Below are positions 6,400 to 13,930 of a stretch of DNA of 15,611 nt, one piece after another. The number at the start of each line of letters is the position of its first letter. Within the stretch, counting starts at the first letter, position 1. This DNA is from Saprospiraceae bacterium (GTDB lineage: Bacteria > Bacteroidota > Bacteroidia > Chitinophagales > Saprospiraceae). A program made the position numbers and the translations under genes. The stretch is from positions 1 through 15,611 of the forward strand of contig JADZFP010000440.1 in assembly GCA_020849825.1 (NCBI GenBank). The letters are read 5' to 3'. A model generated the notes under the pieces. That model was not told the origin of the DNA. It worked only from the letters and a program-made list of their open reading frames with translations, and made no database searches.

Positions 6400-9300
6400 A
6401 TGTATTGGCATTACGAAAAACGACGCGCGCCCAAAGCGGCTCCGGGCGCTACCCGCAAATCATACGGCAGTACCTGGTGGGGCCAGCAATGGTTGCAGGC
6501 GTTGACCGACATTGATTATTCCAACCGACTGCCGCGTGGAAAAACGTATGCCAACAAAGGATTGGCCCACGACCTGAAGTTGCAGGGCAATACGATTGCC
6601 GCCAAAGTCACCGGTTCGTATCCGCGACCCTATGTAGTCAATATCACCGTACCTGCTTTCGATGCCGAAACACAGCGCCGGCTCGTTCGTTTGGTGACCG
6701 ACAACCCGCTGTTTCTCTCCAAACTGCTCAACCGCGAATTGCCCCCCGAGCTGAATGAGGCTTGTCTGGCTGAAAAAATCCACATTTTTCCACGCCGCTG
6801 GGACGATTTGAAAGGCTCCTGCTCCTGTCCCGACTGGGCGGTGCCTTGCAAACACATGGCAGCCGTGTTGTATATGGTGGCCAATGAAATTGATAAAAAC
6901 CCTTTTGTTGTATTCGATTTGCATGGGTTTGACCTGGTAGCGGCCCTGAACGAAAGCGGTTACACCGAAGCATCCGGAGATTCGGTTTCCATACCCGGGC
7001 TCGCACAATGGCAACAACCCGAAATCGAAGAAAACGGGGCAGGGTTCCGCTTTGATGAAGAGCGGTTTGCCGCGCTCGATTTTTCCGTTGTGCCCGATTG
7101 CCGCGACAACCTTATGCGCCTGTTGACCGATAAACCGGTGTTTTTTCCGGAGGGTGATTTTAAAAAAATACTCGCGACGGCCTATAAAAACACGGCAACG
7201 GGTGTGGAAAAGAGCGCTGGAGCCGCTCAGGAATTGCCTGTAGAATATATACCAGTCCTTAAAAACGCCGAGAAAGTACTGCTGTTGCTGGATGTCTCCG
7301 CTGGCAGTTTTCTCGGTTGTTCGTTACTGGATTCCCGCGATGAAAGCCTGATCGATTTTGAATCGGCAGCAGAGTTGGCCGCTTTTCTGGAGGCGCTGCC
7401 ATCGGCTTGGGCAGATCAGAGTGCGCCGGAGTTGCGCTCGATTCATCTGGCGTACCGGATTGCAGAAACACTGGCCCGCCGGGGCGCTTATGTGCCGCAA
7501 ATTTTTTCCCTCCCGGCTGACGATGGCCGGGGTACAGCTTCGTATGCTGTTCGATTCGTGCCCGCGATGTTGAATGATGAGCTGCGTGTCGTTTGCGAAC
7601 AGGCAAGCGCTTTGTTGGCGCCGGGTATGTTGGTTTATGTAGGTGAAAATCAGAACCTGATGCCGGTTCCTGCCGATATGCTGCCGGCCTTGCTGGCTGT
7701 CTTTCTGGGCCATTTTGTACGGGAAAGCACGGAAAAAATAGCCCGTGAAGGCGAGTTGCCGCGCTGGTTTTTTTCGGGCACCTCAGCAGTATTCGAACGT
7801 TTCGACAACCGTGAATACCCAAAAAGCATCCATCTGTGGCTCAATCTCTTTTTTATTACGGAAAAGGATTTCGTGCCTGTATTTGAAGTATTCGACGACA
7901 ACGCGCAGTTCGAAGTAGGGGTTAGTATCGACGACAAAACAGCCCCGTTTCAAGCGCCCATACCGCTCGAAGCCATTTTCTCAAATCCACGACATGCGCG
8001 TATTCGCCTCGATGCCCTGCGCGATCTGAGCATGGTGGCCGAATTCTTCCCGCCGCTGAACCAATTAATCGCTTCCAAAGGAAAAGAAAAACTGCGTTTC
8101 GACGGCCGGACCTTCGTCGGGGTACTACTCGAGGCTCTGCCGGTCGTTCGGCTGTTTGGTATCCGGGTTTTGATGCCCAAAGCCTTGCAAAAGTTACTCC
8201 GCCCGGCAGCGTCCATGTCGTTGAGCGCCGCGAAAGGCAAGGTAGCCGGCAGCGGATTGTTGTCGCTGGCCGATATGCTTGAATTTCAATGGCAAGTTGC
8301 CCTGGGCGATCAGGTGCTTTCTCCCGACGCCTTCCTGAAAATGGTCAAAACCATGCGCGGCATCGTGCGCCTGGCCGACGGATATGCCTACGTGGATGAA
8401 AAAGAAATCGCTACACTGCTCAACCGAATAGAGCAGGCGCCCGCGCCAGCAGGCCCAAAACTCCTGCAGATTGCCCTCTCCGGCGAATATCAGGGCGCTC
8501 CGGTGCGGCTCGACGAATCGGCCCGCGCCCTCATCAACGAGTTGCTCCGCCCCGATGCGGTATCGCTGCCGGCCGGGTTGCACGCGACGTTGCGCCCCTA
8601 TCAATTGCGGGGTTTTGAATGGTTGTACAAAAATACCCGGCTTGGCTTTGGCAGTCTGATAGCCGACGACATGGGCCTGGGTAAAACACTTCAGGTCATT
8701 GCCGCCCTGCAACGTCTGAAAGAAGACGGCGCCCTCGAAGGCGATCAAAAAGCCCTGGTCGTAGTGCCTACCACCCTGCTCACCAACTGGTGCAAAGAAG
8801 TTGTCCGCTTTGCGCCCGGCTTGCGACTGCACGTATACCACGGCCCGGCCCGCAGCCTGAAACCCCTGAACGATTGCGACATCCTGCTCACTACCTACGG
8901 CGTGGTACGCTCCGACATCGCGGAGTTTCAAAAAAAGAACTGGCTTGTGGCCGTGATCGATGAGGCGCAAAACATTAAAAACCTGGATACCGCTCAAACC
9001 AAGGCGATAAAAAAACTACCGGCGACTGTCCGTATTGCCATGACCGGTACGCCCGTGGAAAATCGCCTCAGCGAATATTTCTCGCTTTTTGAATTCGCCA
9101 ATCGGGGCTACCTGGGCACGCTGAAAGAATTCACCGAAGAGTTCGCCAAACCCATCGAACTGGAACGCAACCACGCGGCGCTCGATCGTTTTCGCCGCAT
9201 CACTGCGCCTTTCTTGCTGCGCCGGGTAAAGACAGACAGAAACATTATCAACGACCTGCCCGACAAGATCGAAACCGATCAGTTTTGCACCCTGACGCCC

Positions 9301-9993
9301 GAACAAGCCGCCCTTTACCAAAACGTCGTGGATGAATCGCTGCGCGCCATTGAAAAGGAAAAACAGGACGATATCAAACGCCGGGGTCTGGTGTTGAAAA
9401 TGTTGACCGCACTCAAACAGGTGTGCAACCACCCGGCGCATTTCCTGAAAAAACCGTCGGCCGATCCGGCGCTTTCGGGCAAAACGCAACTCCTGCTCAA
9501 TCTGCTGGAGCAAATTCTGGAAAACGGCGAGAAGACGCTGATTTTTACCCAGTATCGCGAAATGGGCGAGCTGCTGGTTCCGCTCCTGCGCGAACGCCTG
9601 GGTATCAACGCTTCCTTCCTGCACGGCGGCGTCTCGCGCAAAGGGCGCGACCAAATGGTGGAGGCCTTTCAGCATCAGCACAGCGAGCGCGTTTTGCTGT
9701 TGTCGCTCAAAGCCGGCGGCACCGGCCTCAATCTCACGGCAGCCTCCAACGTCGTCCATTACGACCTCTGGTGGAACCCCGCCGTGGAAGCCCAGGCCAC
9801 CGATCGGGCCTTCCGGATCGGCCAGCAGCGCAACGTGCAGGTACACCGGTTTATCACGCAGGGCACTTTTGAGGAAAAAATCAATGCCATGCTGCAGTCG
9901 AAAAAAGAACTGGCCAACCTCGCTGTGTCAGCGGGCGAAAAATGGGTAGGTGAATTGACGGATGGGGAATTGCGGGAGTTGGTCAAGTTATAG
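6400..9993 (+). CDS. SWIM zinc finger-SNF2 family helicase fusion
   Basis: This 1197-residue cytoplasmic protein has an N-terminal module opening with SYGSTWWGQQWLQAL (21-35) and a SWIM zinc finger, GSCSCPDWAVPCKHMAAVLY, with ligands C141, C143, C150 and H152. Residues about 180-620 are unrecognised. The C-terminal half is a complete SNF2 ATPase: Walker A DDMGLGKT (756-763), VVPTTLLTNW, LLTTYGVV, Walker B DEAQ (854-857), MTGTPVENRLSE, LLRRVKTD, LIFTQYREM, FLHGGVSRKGRD, SLKAGGTGLNLTAAS, and motif VI ATDRAFRIGQ (arginine fingers near R1136 and R1139). SNF2 proteins translocate on double-stranded DNA to remodel bound proteins; the bacterial function is poorly known. In Bacillus and actinobacteria the SWIM module and the helicase are usually separate neighbouring genes (YwqB/YwqA type); here they are one chain. 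The ATG at 6400 fits the usual N-terminus. Confidence 0.93.
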   Translation: MYWHYEKRRAPKAAPGATRKSYGSTWWGQQWLQALTDIDYSNRLPRGKTYANKGLAHDLKLQGNTIAAKVTGSYPRPYVVNITVPAFDAETQRRLVRLVTDNPLFLSKLLNRELPPELNEACLAEKIHIFPRRWDDLKGSCSCPDWAVPCKHMAAVLYMVANEIDKNPFVVFDLHGFDLVAALNESGYTEASGDSVSIPGLAQWQQPEIEENGAGFRFDEERFAALDFSVVPDCRDNLMRLLTDKPVFFPEGDFKKILATAYKNTATGVEKSAGAAQELPVEYIPVLKNAEKVLLLLDVSAGSFLGCSLLDSRDESLIDFESAAELAAFLEALPSAWADQSAPELRSIHLAYRIAETLARRGAYVPQIFSLPADDGRGTASYAVRFVPAMLNDELRVVCEQASALLAPGMLVYVGENQNLMPVPADMLPALLAVFLGHFVRESTEKIAREGELPRWFFSGTSAVFERFDNREYPKSIHLWLNLFFITEKDFVPVFEVFDDNAQFEVGVSIDDKTAPFQAPIPLEAIFSNPRHARIRLDALRDLSMVAEFFPPLNQLIASKGKEKLRFDGRTFVGVLLEALPVVRLFGIRVLMPKALQKLLRPAASMSLSAAKGKVAGSGLLSLADMLEFQWQVALGDQVLSPDAFLKMVKTMRGIVRLADGYAYVDEKEIATLLNRIEQAPAPAGPKLLQIALSGEYQGAPVRLDESARALINELLRPDAVSLPAGLHATLRPYQLRGFEWLYKNTRLGFGSLIADDMGLGKTLQVIAALQRLKEDGALEGDQKALVVVPTTLLTNWCKEVVRFAPGLRLHVYHGPARSLKPLNDCDILLTTYGVVRSDIAEFQKKNWLVAVIDEAQNIKNLDTAQTKAIKKLPATVRIAMTGTPVENRLSEYFSLFEFANRGYLGTLKEFTEEFAKPIELERNHAALDRFRRITAPFLLRRVKTDRNIINDLPDKIETDQFCTLTPEQAALYQNVVDESLRAIEKEKQDDIKRRGLVLKMLTALKQVCNHPAHFLKKPSADPALSGKTQLLLNLLEQILENGEKTLIFTQYREMGELLVPLLRERLGINASFLHGGVSRKGRDQMVEAFQHQHSERVLLLSLKAGGTGLNLTAASNVVHYDLWWNPAVEAQATDRAFRIGQQRNVQVHRFITQGTFEEKINAMLQSKKELANLAVSAGEKWVGELTDGELRELVKL

Positions 9994-10028
9994 ATAACTT
10001 GATAGGGGCAAATGCCCGCATTGTTTTC
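9984..10028 (+). terminator. Possible terminator after the SNF2 gene (tandem hairpins)
   Basis: Two small inverted repeats follow each other. The first, with 8-bp arms (9984-9991 and 9994-10001), straddles the TAG stop codon. The second, GGGC-AAAT-GCCC at 10006-10017, is followed by a T-rich stretch ending TTGTTTTC. Together they could end the SNF2 transcript and isolate it from the downstream operon. The stems are short, so confidence is modest. Confidence 0.35.
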
Positions 10029-10210
10029 TCGACGAAAATATATTGTTATCAGAAAAGATTGATAAAAACTCAAACTGGTACCCTATCTGCGGTAGCAGCT
10101 GGCATTATTTTGGTTGGTGGTAAAACTCATAATCATCTTGCCTTCGTTCCCCGTTTTTTTATAACTACCGCATTCTGCAGCCAGAAACAGCGTACAAATT
10201 GTTGTAGCCG
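10029..10210. other. Intergenic stretch before the three-gene membrane operon
   Basis: This A/T-rich gap separates the SNF2 gene from the operon starting at 10211. It must contain the operon promoter if the upstream hairpins terminate, but no exact TAnnTTTG is present; the nearest resemblance is TATATTGT at 10039-10046. A 96-codon frame crossing the region (9999-10289) overlaps the next gene start in another frame and looks non-coding. No tRNA, repeat or att-like copy of the downstream tRNA-Cys was found. Confidence 0.5.
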
Positions 10211-11224
10211 ATGGAAACTTCCACTACGACAAACGAGGGAATTGGGATGCCTTCTCCCAATAACCAAATGTCAAACTTCGACTGGATAGTTGATAAAAAT
10301 ATGCTCCGTGACGAAGGCGTGTATTACGGACTTTCGGATAGCAACGAGTATCCGGAAGAAAAGATCCGGACAATCAGGCAATACTTTCACGAACAAACTC
10401 AGCTGGTCAAAACATCCATTGCTGGCAAACGCAATGAGTTGCAACGCCTGAATGCTGAAATAACTTCGATGGAGGGCCAAATCGAGGGTTATTATGATAG
10501 AATAGAGCAATCGCACCAGCAGTTCAAATTTCGTCCACACGATTTCTGGCGTTATTTAACAGGATTTCTGGCTTATACGGGCATGTTGATTTTGAACTAT
10601 TGGATCATTTATGACTGGCTCAAAACGGGAGGAGTTGCTTACCCTGAAGTTACAACCACGGCTGTTTACCTTTTCGGGGCTTTTAGCCTCTTCAATCGTT
10701 GGGCGCTTGTATACAGCCCCGAAAATGAAGAAAAAGAGGAGCATCATTTGAAAAGAGAGGGATGGAAAGTTTATACAGAGGAGATGGTAATCCCCCTGAT
10801 TGCCGCCGCATATGTTGTATTTCGGGGGTACAATGCACGGCCAGCCGGCGAGGCGCTGGTGTTTTTCCTGCTGATTCTTTCGCTTTTTGTTTTCGCGGGC
10901 AAAGGACTGCTGAATGTGCTGATTAAACTCAAACTGGAGTTTGCCGAGTTGACTGCCAATCGCCGCCTTAGAAGGCTTCAAAAAGAAAAAATAAGGGATA
11001 TTCAGGGCAAAATCGCCGAATTGAAAAGCAAAATTCAGGAAACGATTGACCTCCGGAAAACAACGGAGCAGTCGCTGACGGAGTTGGAAAAAAGCCTTTC
11101 GGTTTTGGAAGCGCAAGGTGAGACGCACGTTGCCTTGTTTTTAAGCGAGTATGAACTGGCTCGCGCGGCCCGTAAATCAATGAGCAACCGCCAGACTGCG
11201 AGAATACTCGCCCGCCGGCATTAA
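10211..11224 (+). CDS. Coiled-coil four-TM membrane protein of unknown function (operon gene 1)
   Basis: I do not recognise this 337-residue protein. Residues 1-56 form a polar N-terminus containing VYYGLSDSNEYPEE. A charged coiled coil runs from about 57 to 105 (KTSIAGKRNELQRLNAEITS). Predicted transmembrane helices lie near 115-136, 146-168, 191-207 and 215-240, followed by a second coiled coil at about 250-303 (RLRRLQKEKIRDIQGKIAEL) and a basic tail. Charges fit both ends and the loop 169-190 being cytoplasmic (NRRLRRLQKEK after the last helix), leaving only short outside loops. No enzymatic motif is visible. The next gene starts 15 bases on and repeats the same plan, including a Y-D-x-L segment at the end of the first helix (IIYDWL here, VTYDVL there), suggesting paralogues forming a hetero-oligomer. 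Sampled GC is lower than in the helicase genes. The coding call is secure; function is unknown. Confidence 0.85.
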   Translation: METSTTTNEGIGMPSPNNQMSNFDWIVDKNMLRDEGVYYGLSDSNEYPEEKIRTIRQYFHEQTQLVKTSIAGKRNELQRLNAEITSMEGQIEGYYDRIEQSHQQFKFRPHDFWRYLTGFLAYTGMLILNYWIIYDWLKTGGVAYPEVTTTAVYLFGAFSLFNRWALVYSPENEEKEEHHLKREGWKVYTEEMVIPLIAAAYVVFRGYNARPAGEALVFFLLILSLFVFAGKGLLNVLIKLKLEFAELTANRRLRRLQKEKIRDIQGKIAELKSKIQETIDLRKTTEQSLTELEKSLSVLEAQGETHVALFLSEYELARAARKSMSNRQTARILARRH

Positions 11225-11239
11225 ACCCGTCTTCAAACC

Positions 11240-12775
11240 ATGAACCAGGAAGAAAATACCACCGCTCCTGCCAACGGCGTGTCGGATTCAACATTCCCCG
11301 CTCAGGAAAAAGCGCGCAAAACCTATACCGTTTATTATGACGTATACGACCACGGTTTTGTCAACGGGATTTTGAAAATACCCAGAGAGGCCTTTGAACT
11401 CTTCATTTTCCATTTGGGCAATAAGGATCTTTCCAAAAAGGAACTCGGCATCACTCTGCAGGAAATAGAGACCCAAAGAAAAGAACTCGAAGAAACGAAA
11501 AAACGCCGGCTGGAACTCCAGAACGTCATTTCTGCCAATGTCTGGGAACTACAGGCAAACATCGAACAAAAAGAACGAATAGAATTTGATATTGCTTCGA
11601 CGCAACACCAGATCGAAGACACAGAAAACCAAGCTGATCGGATTAAACCAGAGTACAATTGGACCAACGTCAGTTTATTTTTGCTCATGGGCGTGATATT
11701 CATCGGCTCAGACTGGTATGTTACCTACGACGTCCTGCTCAATGGATTAAAAATGCAGGCATTCGGCGCCATTACGCTGGCGCTTGCCATGTCGGGTATC
11801 ACCTTTGTCATCAAACCCACTATCGACCGGTTGTTTGAAAAGCCTTATCTCCGGGGCGAATCAAGCCGGAAGCACTGGTTGTTGAGCTGCGTTTCCGGCA
11901 TTGCTCTACTGGTGCTGGGACTGATGGGCTATTACCGGGAAGAATACCTGCGAACCGATCTCCAGATGTCCTTTATCGAAGGTCAGATACGGGCAAAACA
12001 AGTCGATATCACGGAGATCGAACGGAAAGAGAAATTGCTTATCCGCACCGGCGCCAATACCACTCCGGACGGCCAGGCGCTTGCGACCGATTATCAGGAG
12101 CGGAAAAAAGCCCTACGGAATGAGGTCGCAAGCAGCGAAAAACAACTGATTGACATTGGCCTCAATCGGGGAACAAACCGGGCGCTGTACTGGATTTTTG
12201 TACTATCCAATATCCTGTTTGCCGTGGCAGCGGCCATTTGTTTGAGCATTGCCTTCCCCGCGGCGGATATACTGATAAAAAAACAACGTCTGAAAAAGGC
12301 AGCCAGGCAAAATCACCTGATACTCCAACAATTAAAAGAGGAAATTGCCAATCTGTCAGAACGCTCCAAAGCCGCGCTTATCCAACGCGATCAGGCGGGC
12401 AATGCTTTGAGATTGCTGCCGGACATTGCCACACTGGAACAGGCCCTTGAGAAACTCACGTTGTTGTCGAAAACCCTGCTCAAAAAAATTACCGAACACG
12501 ATATCGGCGCCGACGTCGCCTTTTACAACGAAGCTTACGAGAGGGGAAAAATATGCGAACTGGGCGACCGGATCGTCATTCATCCGCATCAACTTGGCTC
12601 GCTTCGCAGATCGCCCCGTCCATCGGGCGTAAGAAACAACCCCGAAACAACAAAGGAGCCAGAAACAGGGGGAGAATCTGGCACATCCCCGGGTTATTTG
12701 CATCAACAAATCCGCCAAATCATTGAATACAACCATCAACGAAACAAATACCAATTAAATGGAGAAGACGATTAA
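11240..12775 (+). CDS. Coiled-coil four-TM membrane protein with periplasmic helical loop (operon gene 2)
   Basis: This 511-residue protein is not recognised. After an N-terminal segment with TYTVYYDVYDHGF (about 29-41) comes a coiled coil at 66-137 (LQEIETQRKELEETKKRR), then predicted TM helices near 142-164, 172-193 and 212-232. A helical, charged stretch follows (about 236-306, FIEGQIRAKQVDITEIERKE), then a fourth TM at 316-340, a long coiled coil at 345-420 and a flexible, polar tail (450-485). The basic segments 194-211 and KKQRLKKAAR (347-356) place the N-terminus, first loop and C-terminus in the cytoplasm, which puts the roughly 80-residue 233-315 loop in the periplasm. The plan matches the preceding gene, with that loop as the main addition. 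The last 17 bases overlap the lipoprotein gene, so the pair is probably translationally coupled. The periplasmic loop is a candidate contact for the lipoprotein (inference). Confidence 0.85.
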   Translation: MNQEENTTAPANGVSDSTFPAQEKARKTYTVYYDVYDHGFVNGILKIPREAFELFIFHLGNKDLSKKELGITLQEIETQRKELEETKKRRLELQNVISANVWELQANIEQKERIEFDIASTQHQIEDTENQADRIKPEYNWTNVSLFLLMGVIFIGSDWYVTYDVLLNGLKMQAFGAITLALAMSGITFVIKPTIDRLFEKPYLRGESSRKHWLLSCVSGIALLVLGLMGYYREEYLRTDLQMSFIEGQIRAKQVDITEIERKEKLLIRTGANTTPDGQALATDYQERKKALRNEVASSEKQLIDIGLNRGTNRALYWIFVLSNILFAVAAAICLSIAFPAADILIKKQRLKKAARQNHLILQQLKEEIANLSERSKAALIQRDQAGNALRLLPDIATLEQALEKLTLLSKTLLKKITEHDIGADVAFYNEAYERGKICELGDRIVIHPHQLGSLRRSPRPSGVRNNPETTKEPETGGESGTSPGYLHQQIRQIIEYNHQRNKYQLNGEDD

Positions 12776-13547
12776 ATACTGGCCAGCGCTGTTTTTCCTG
12801 CTTTTTCTTTTTTCGGGCTGCTGTGAATGTCCGGTTATCCAGGCTGTCAACCGAAACACGCTCATTTTTATTGATAAGTCAAAAAGTGCGGAACTTTCTT
12901 CGCCAGCCTATTTGTCACAAATCAAGGAAAACCTCGAGACGATGCTGGACACAACGATCCGGCAGGCTGGTGACCGGGTCGAGATTCGCTTAATCCACGG
13001 AGGGACGATCGATGCTGCCAGGGCATTCTCAGCGCAATTTGAAGAAGAACTGCCCTGCGCCTGCGGAAAGAAGTCGATCGAATTCACTCAGGATACCGCG
13101 CTGTACACACAAAAACTTCGAAACTTACGCCAGTCCGTACTCGACGAAGTAGAAGCCCAGGTACTTGCCACCTCAAATAACACGGCTACTCTCGAGACCG
13201 ACCTGCTCGGCACCCTGGCAGCAGCGGCTGATTTTTTTAAAAATGCACCAGCAGCGGCTCCGAAAACAATCCTCTACCTGAGCGACATGGTGCACTCGCA
13301 GGCTGCCCCTCGCGATTATCAGCTCAGCCCCTTGAAAGATAAAAATGATGCAGAGGCCGCTGCACAGCACGACTGGATGTGGGTCCAGCAGCAATACGGT
13401 ATCCGGCAAGGACAAATGACCAATGCCCGCGTTTACCTGTGGTTTCCCGGCGAATTGATCGCTAAAACACAGACAGGAGAAATGAAATACTACTGGAAGG
13501 AGATGTTTCGCTTGGTTGATGCGAGCGTCAGGGTGGAAAGCAATTAA
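12759..13547 (+). CDS. Lipoprotein with von Willebrand A-like MIDAS domain (operon gene 3)
   Basis: This 262-residue protein begins with a lipoprotein signal: Lys-containing start, hydrophobic core 8-18 and lipobox LFSGC with C21 as the lipidated residue. The sequence after C21 (CECPVIQ) lacks an obvious acidic surface-export signal, so a periplasm-facing anchor is likelier. The rest looks like a VWA domain: strand 1 TLIFIDKSKS supplies D39-x-S41-x-S43; LETDLLGTLAAAADFF supplies T147 with D148; and ILYLSDMVHS supplies D176. These are the three elements of a metal-ion-dependent adhesion site, so it probably binds Mg2+ or Ca2+ and a protein partner. C100 and C102 (PCACG), with C22 and C24, could form disulfides. 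The ATG overlaps the previous gene by 17 bases. A strong terminator follows about 70 bases after the stop. The family is by eye; the partner is inferred to be the preceding membrane proteins. Confidence 0.8.
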   Translation: MEKTIKYWPALFFLLFLFSGCCECPVIQAVNRNTLIFIDKSKSAELSSPAYLSQIKENLETMLDTTIRQAGDRVEIRLIHGGTIDAARAFSAQFEEELPCACGKKSIEFTQDTALYTQKLRNLRQSVLDEVEAQVLATSNNTATLETDLLGTLAAAADFFKNAPAAAPKTILYLSDMVHSQAAPRDYQLSPLKDKNDAEAAAQHDWMWVQQQYGIRQGQMTNARVYLWFPGELIAKTQTGEMKYYWKEMFRLVDASVRVESN

Positions 13548-13617
13548 GTCTGTTCCTCCATATTGACGTTCAAACCCAATTGCCCTGCTGCTCATCGTAC
13601 CCAAACCAAAAATAAAG

Positions 13618-13652
13618 AAGGCTAACAAGTTGTCAGTCAACTTATTAGCCTT
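13618..13652. terminator. Bidirectional intrinsic terminator between the VWA operon and tRNA-Cys
   Basis: A 13-base arm at 13620-13632 pairs with 13638-13650 around a five-base loop. Only one pair differs: C.A read as plus-strand RNA, but a U.G wobble read as minus-strand RNA. Outer A-T pairs extend the stem. T-rich tracts follow in both directions (13651-13659 plus; 13618-13608 minus), so it can end both the operon arriving from the left and the tRNA transcript arriving from the right. Confidence 0.88.
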
Positions 13653-13660
13653 TCTTTTTG

Positions 13661-13731
13661 AGGTATCGAGCGGATTCGAACCGCTGTAGCAGGTTTTGCA
13701 GACCTGTGCCTAACCACTCGGCCACGATACC
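13661..13731 (-). tRNA. tRNA-Cys (anticodon GCA)
   Basis: Read on the minus strand the 71-base gene folds as a cloverleaf. The acceptor arms are GGTATCG (13731-13725) and CGATACC (13668-13662). The D arm contains the GAGTGGTTAGGC type loop. The anticodon stem CAGGT/ACCTG encloses the loop CTGCAAA with anticodon GCA, and the T arm AGCGG-TTCGAAT-CCGCT is canonical. The discriminator base is T (13661), the U73 required by cysteinyl-tRNA synthetase. CCA is not encoded. It has its own -7 box upstream and a terminator directly downstream, so it is a single-gene unit convergent with the VWA operon. Confidence 0.96.
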
Positions 13732-13752
13732 ATCGTGTATTTAAACGGAGCG

Positions 13753-13760
13753 CAAAGATA
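13753..13760 (-). promoter_or_regulatory. Promoter -7 box for tRNA-Cys
   Basis: The minus strand reads TATCTTTG, an exact TAnnTTTG match. A CTTG at 13782-13785 (minus), one base off TTTG, sits 21 bases upstream as a plausible -33. Transcription would start near 13746-13749, leaving a 5' leader of about 15-18 bases for RNase P to remove before the mature end at 13731. Confidence 0.65.
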
Positions 13761-13854
13761 AGGGGAATTCCGCCGATACAGCAAGGGGGACAAAAAGTTT
13801 TTTGTGCGTAGCGTTGGCGTAGTCCGAAGTTAGTGATTCCGCCAAAACCTGTCC

Positions 13855-13862
13855 TATATTTG
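13855..13862 (+). promoter_or_regulatory. Promoter -7 box for the SGLT-family symporter gene
   Basis: TATATTTG is an exact TAnnTTTG match. TTAG at 13830-13833 is 21 bases upstream and matches three of four bases of the -33 element. Transcription would start near 13866-13869, giving a leader of about 63 bases before the ATG at 13931, much longer than the other leaders in this window. Confidence 0.6.
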
Positions 13863-13870
13863 GCCGCCTT

Positions 13871-13913
13871 AACCAAGGCCAAGTTTTGTTTGGTCAATGG
13901 TTTTTTCACCAAA
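13871..13913 (+). promoter_or_regulatory. Candidate leader attenuator (competing hairpins) of the symporter gene
   Basis: Just after the predicted transcription start, bases 13871-13875 pair with 13898-13902 and 13877-13882 with 13890-13895 (one G.U), a hairpin with a seven-base loop directly followed by a T run (13901-13906), the form of an intrinsic terminator. An alternative stem pairs 13889-13894 (TTTGGT) with 13908-13913 (ACCAAA); the two use the same bases and cannot coexist. This suggests a terminator/antiterminator switch controlling the transporter, but the stems are short and no known riboswitch is recognised. Confidence 0.35.
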
Positions 13914-13930
13914 AATTTCTTCCTGAATCA

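Noticed and set aside
9016..9846. A 276-codon minus-strand frame opposite the SNF2 motor
   Set aside because: It is antisense to intact SNF2 motifs and has no recognisable features.
9999..10289. A 96-codon plus-strand frame in the gap after the SNF2 gene
   Set aside because: It overlaps the start of the 10211 gene in a different frame, mixed composition shows no domain or signal, and it begins inside the possible terminator.
10211..13547. Assignment of the operon to a known defence system such as Zorya
   Set aside because: Zorya-type systems have MotA/MotB-like proteins and a nuclease or helicase effector; none of these is present, and the membrane proteins here show no MotA-like proton-channel pattern.
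9994..13731. The membrane/VWA operon as a genomic island integrated at tRNA-Cys
   Set aside because: The tRNA 3' end does point toward the operon, but no second copy of that sequence was found at the left side and no integrase gene is present.
13637..13912. A 91-codon minus-strand frame
   Set aside because: It runs through the tRNA-Cys gene and both flanking promoter regions.
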